8,340 nt of DNA from Solirubrobacteraceae bacterium. Its GTDB lineage: Bacteria; Actinomycetota; Thermoleophilia; Solirubrobacterales; Solirubrobacteraceae. The notes beneath the pieces are model-generated. The model was given only the letters and a program-made list of their open reading frames with translations, was not told the DNA's origin and ran no database searches. Every line of letters starts with the position of its first letter. Position 1 is the first letter of the stretch. The stretch lies in NCBI GenBank assembly GCA_017882405.1, contig JADGPO010000064.1, positions 1 to 8,340 on the forward strand, in the 5' to 3' direction. Positions 7,286 through 8,340 of this stretch are shown piece by piece. A program made the position numbers and the translations under genes.

Positions 7286-8163
7286 CGGCGCGCGCGCGCG
7301 GCGACCTGCTTGGCTACTCGCAGCCCCGCCGTCAGCCGCCAGCTTGCCGAGCTCTTGATGTCCTTCAGCGCCCGTTCGGCGCCGTCGATCCGCTGCCCCG
7401 CGGTGGCCAGGTCGTGGCGCGCACAATCGAGCTCGTGCCCGAGCGCCCGCACGCGCTCGCGCAGCTCGAGCGCCTCCTGGGCCGCGGCCAGCACCGGCGG
7501 CGGGTTGCGCTCCCGGGCCAGGTGGTGGTCACGCGCTTGCGCCAGCAGCGACGCCGACGGGTAGTAGCGCCGCTGCCCGACCGGGGCGCCGAGCGCGGCC
7601 GGACGGCCGGAGTCGACCAGGATCAGGCCGAGCCCGTACCACAGCTCTCCGCGCAGCGCGGGCTCGGCGAACAGGTGCCCGGGCACGGCGTCGAGGTCAA
7701 CGTGCCAGACCTTCGGCCAGGCCGCGAAGCGGGCCGCTTCGAGCCCCTCGCGCACCCGCTCGTTGGCGGTGTCGTGCACGACGATCGTCGTGCGGGCGAC
7801 CGCCGGCGAGTTCAGCAGGTCCTCGAGGTCCCGGCGCACACCCTCGGGCGTGTGATCGCCGTCGACCAAGGCCAGGTCAACGTTTCGCCCCTGCTCGGCC
7901 AGCTCGGCGAGCAGGGCGGGGAGCAGCACGTGGGAGTCGCCGGTGTGCAGCGTCGCGTTTGCCGGCACCGGCCGGGTCGGCTCGACCAGGTCAAACGAGT
8001 GGACCTCGCCGCTGTGGGCGGCGAGCTGCTGCAGGCAGGCACCCTGCGCCGTGCCGATTTCGATCGCCAGCGCGGGTGCAACGGTCACCAGCAGGCCCGT
8101 GAGCGCCGCCCGCTCGCCCAGCGACATCTGCCATTCCAGATCCTCGAATATCTCGGTTGTCAC
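7282..8163 (-). CDS. SAM-dependent methyltransferase with coiled-coil/SWRLT tail
   Basis: A 293-aa class I methyltransferase of the Methyltransf_24 type (the group near cephalosporin hydroxylase/rhamnosyl O-methyltransferase). The SAM loop is AIEIGTAQGACL (33-44), with an acidic D58. The family signature VDGDHTPEGVRRDLEDLL spans 100-117 (D101, D103, H104), and VVHD sits at 128-131. Residues about 224-270 are charged and heptad-like. They end in SSASWRLTAGLR (271-282), a motif I know from C-termini of many glycan-cluster transferases (SWRLTxPLR). The GTG at 8163 is taken as the start: the frame is blocked by TGA at 8188-8190, no other start lies between, and a -10 box sits just upstream. The ATG at 8127 (residue 13) is the alternative but would drop a plausible conserved Trp. 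It is the first gene of the three-gene operon, and its TGA overlaps the ATG of the next gene. Substrate unknown, probably a sugar hydroxyl. Confidence 0.87.
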   Translation of the reverse strand: MTTEIFEDLEWQMSLGERAALTGLLVTVAPALAIEIGTAQGACLQQLAAHSGEVHSFDLVEPTRPVPANATLHTGDSHVLLPALLAELAEQGRNVDLALVDGDHTPEGVRRDLEDLLNSPAVARTTIVVHDTANERVREGLEAARFAAWPKVWHVDLDAVPGHLFAEPALRGELWYGLGLILVDSGRPAALGAPVGQRRYYPSASLLAQARDHHLARERNPPPVLAAAQEALELRERVRALGHELDCARHDLATAGQRIDGAERALKDIKSSASWRLTAGLRVAKQVAARARR

Positions 8164-8171
8164 GCGGCGCG

Positions 8172-8177
8172 ATGATA
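8172..8177 (-). promoter_or_regulatory. -10 box for a possibly leaderless operon transcript
   Basis: On the minus strand TATCAT (TANNNT) ends 8 nt before the GTG at 8163, so transcription would start at or next to the start codon. No Shine-Dalgarno lies at a usable distance (AGGGGGA is 18 nt away). Leaderless genes with this spacing are common in actinobacteria. No good -35 is seen. The box lies in the 50-bp gap after nrdJ. Confidence 0.45.
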
Positions 8178-8213
8178 GACGTCCCCCTCACATCCGAGCT
8201 CTGCCCATGTTCC

Positions 8214-8340
8214 TCAACCGCAGCCGGTGTTGAAGCCGCAGCTCGAGCACGTGTAACAGCTGCCGGTGCGCTGCATCATGCCGCCGCACTGCTGGCAGGC
8301 CGGCCCGAGGTCGAGGCCCACGCGGACCGCGGGGATCACC
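8214..8340 (-). CDS. nrdJ: Adenosylcobalamin-dependent ribonucleotide reductase, C-terminal zinc ribbon (partial)
   Basis: Only the last 41 full codons and the TGA (8214-8216) lie in the window; the gene continues past the right edge. The peptide ends with ACQQCGGMMQRTGSCYTCSS followed by CGFNTGCG. This cysteine pattern (CxxCG, GSCYxCxxCG, terminal GC) is the C-terminal zinc ribbon of class II NrdJ proteins, whose family sequences typically end in a very similar GCS. NrdJ reduces ribonucleotides to deoxyribonucleotides using a radical from adenosylcobalamin; the Cys-rich tail is thought to pass electrons to the active site. The product is cytoplasmic. It is co-oriented with the methyltransferase operon but functionally unrelated, and the 50-bp gap with its own -10 box suggests separate transcription, though read-through is possible as no terminator hairpin is seen. 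Confidence 0.82.
   Translation of the reverse strand, partial: VIPAVRVGLDLGPACQQCGGMMQRTGSCYTCSSCGFNTGCG

Noticed and set aside
7288..7300. Alternating GC tract (Z-DNA-like) next to the glycosyltransferase start
   Set aside because: It is only 13 nt, codes for Ala-Arg codons at the end of the methyltransferase, and is unremarkable in DNA this GC-rich.
7286..7426. 47-codon upstream extension of the glycosyltransferase
   Set aside because: It overlaps the methyltransferase coiled-coil coding region and lacks homology-like content; the ATGA overlap start at 7285 begins directly with a typical GT4 first strand.
5990..7564. Long plus-strand open frame (524 codons) opposite the glycosyltransferase gene
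   Set aside because: It lies antisense to a gene with clear catalytic motifs, has low-complexity Arg/Gly/Val/Ala composition and no recognisable domain. Such frames are expected in high-GC DNA.
1..8340. Search for CRISPR arrays, tRNA/rRNA genes, transposases, phage genes or defence genes
   Set aside because: No regularly spaced repeats, RNA gene signatures, integrase/transposase motifs or insertion ends were seen on either strand.

Overview
The window comes from a high-GC bacterium. Strong G/C at third codon positions, GTG starts, long antisense shadow frames, a sedolisin-like secreted protein and a B12-dependent ribonucleotide reductase tail all suggest an actinobacterium. My best guess is the Thermoleophilia/Solirubrobacterales type, but that placement is inference, not shown. 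Two plus-strand genes for exported proteins (1-3113) converge on a minus-strand block (3141-8340).

Left half (+): first is the 3' part of a large Asn/Thr/Gly-rich, probably secreted protein built of repeated beta-sandwich-like modules and ending in a Lys/His-rich basic tail. A 185-bp gap follows with two strong hairpins and a weak promoter candidate. Next is a secreted S53 (sedolisin) family protein. It keeps the catalytic Glu, oxyanion Asp, Ser and the calcium site, but the catalytic Asp is replaced by Gly. A 27-bp gap holding a 9-bp inverted repeat separates it from the minus-strand operon, and this repeat probably terminates transcription from both sides.

Right half (-), in transcription order: the last 41 codons of nrdJ (C-terminal zinc ribbon), then a 50-bp gap with a TATCAT -10 box placed so that the next GTG start would be leaderless. 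Three tightly overlapping genes follow: a small SAM methyltransferase with a coiled-coil/SWRLT tail (293 aa), a GT4-GT2 double glycosyltransferase (657 aa), and a methyltransferase/coiled-coil/methyltransferase fusion with a beta-rich C-terminal domain (730 aa). The first junction is an ATGA overlap. The second is a 22-bp overlap with a good Shine-Dalgarno inside the upstream gene.

The three minus-strand genes look like one co-translated unit that carries five predicted catalytic domains on three chains: two glycosyltransferase and three methyltransferase domains. Their joint job is most simply the building and methyl decoration (perhaps end-capping) of a cell-surface glycan. This cassette is the most likely under-described system in the window. 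The Asp-less sedolisin is the second point of interest.
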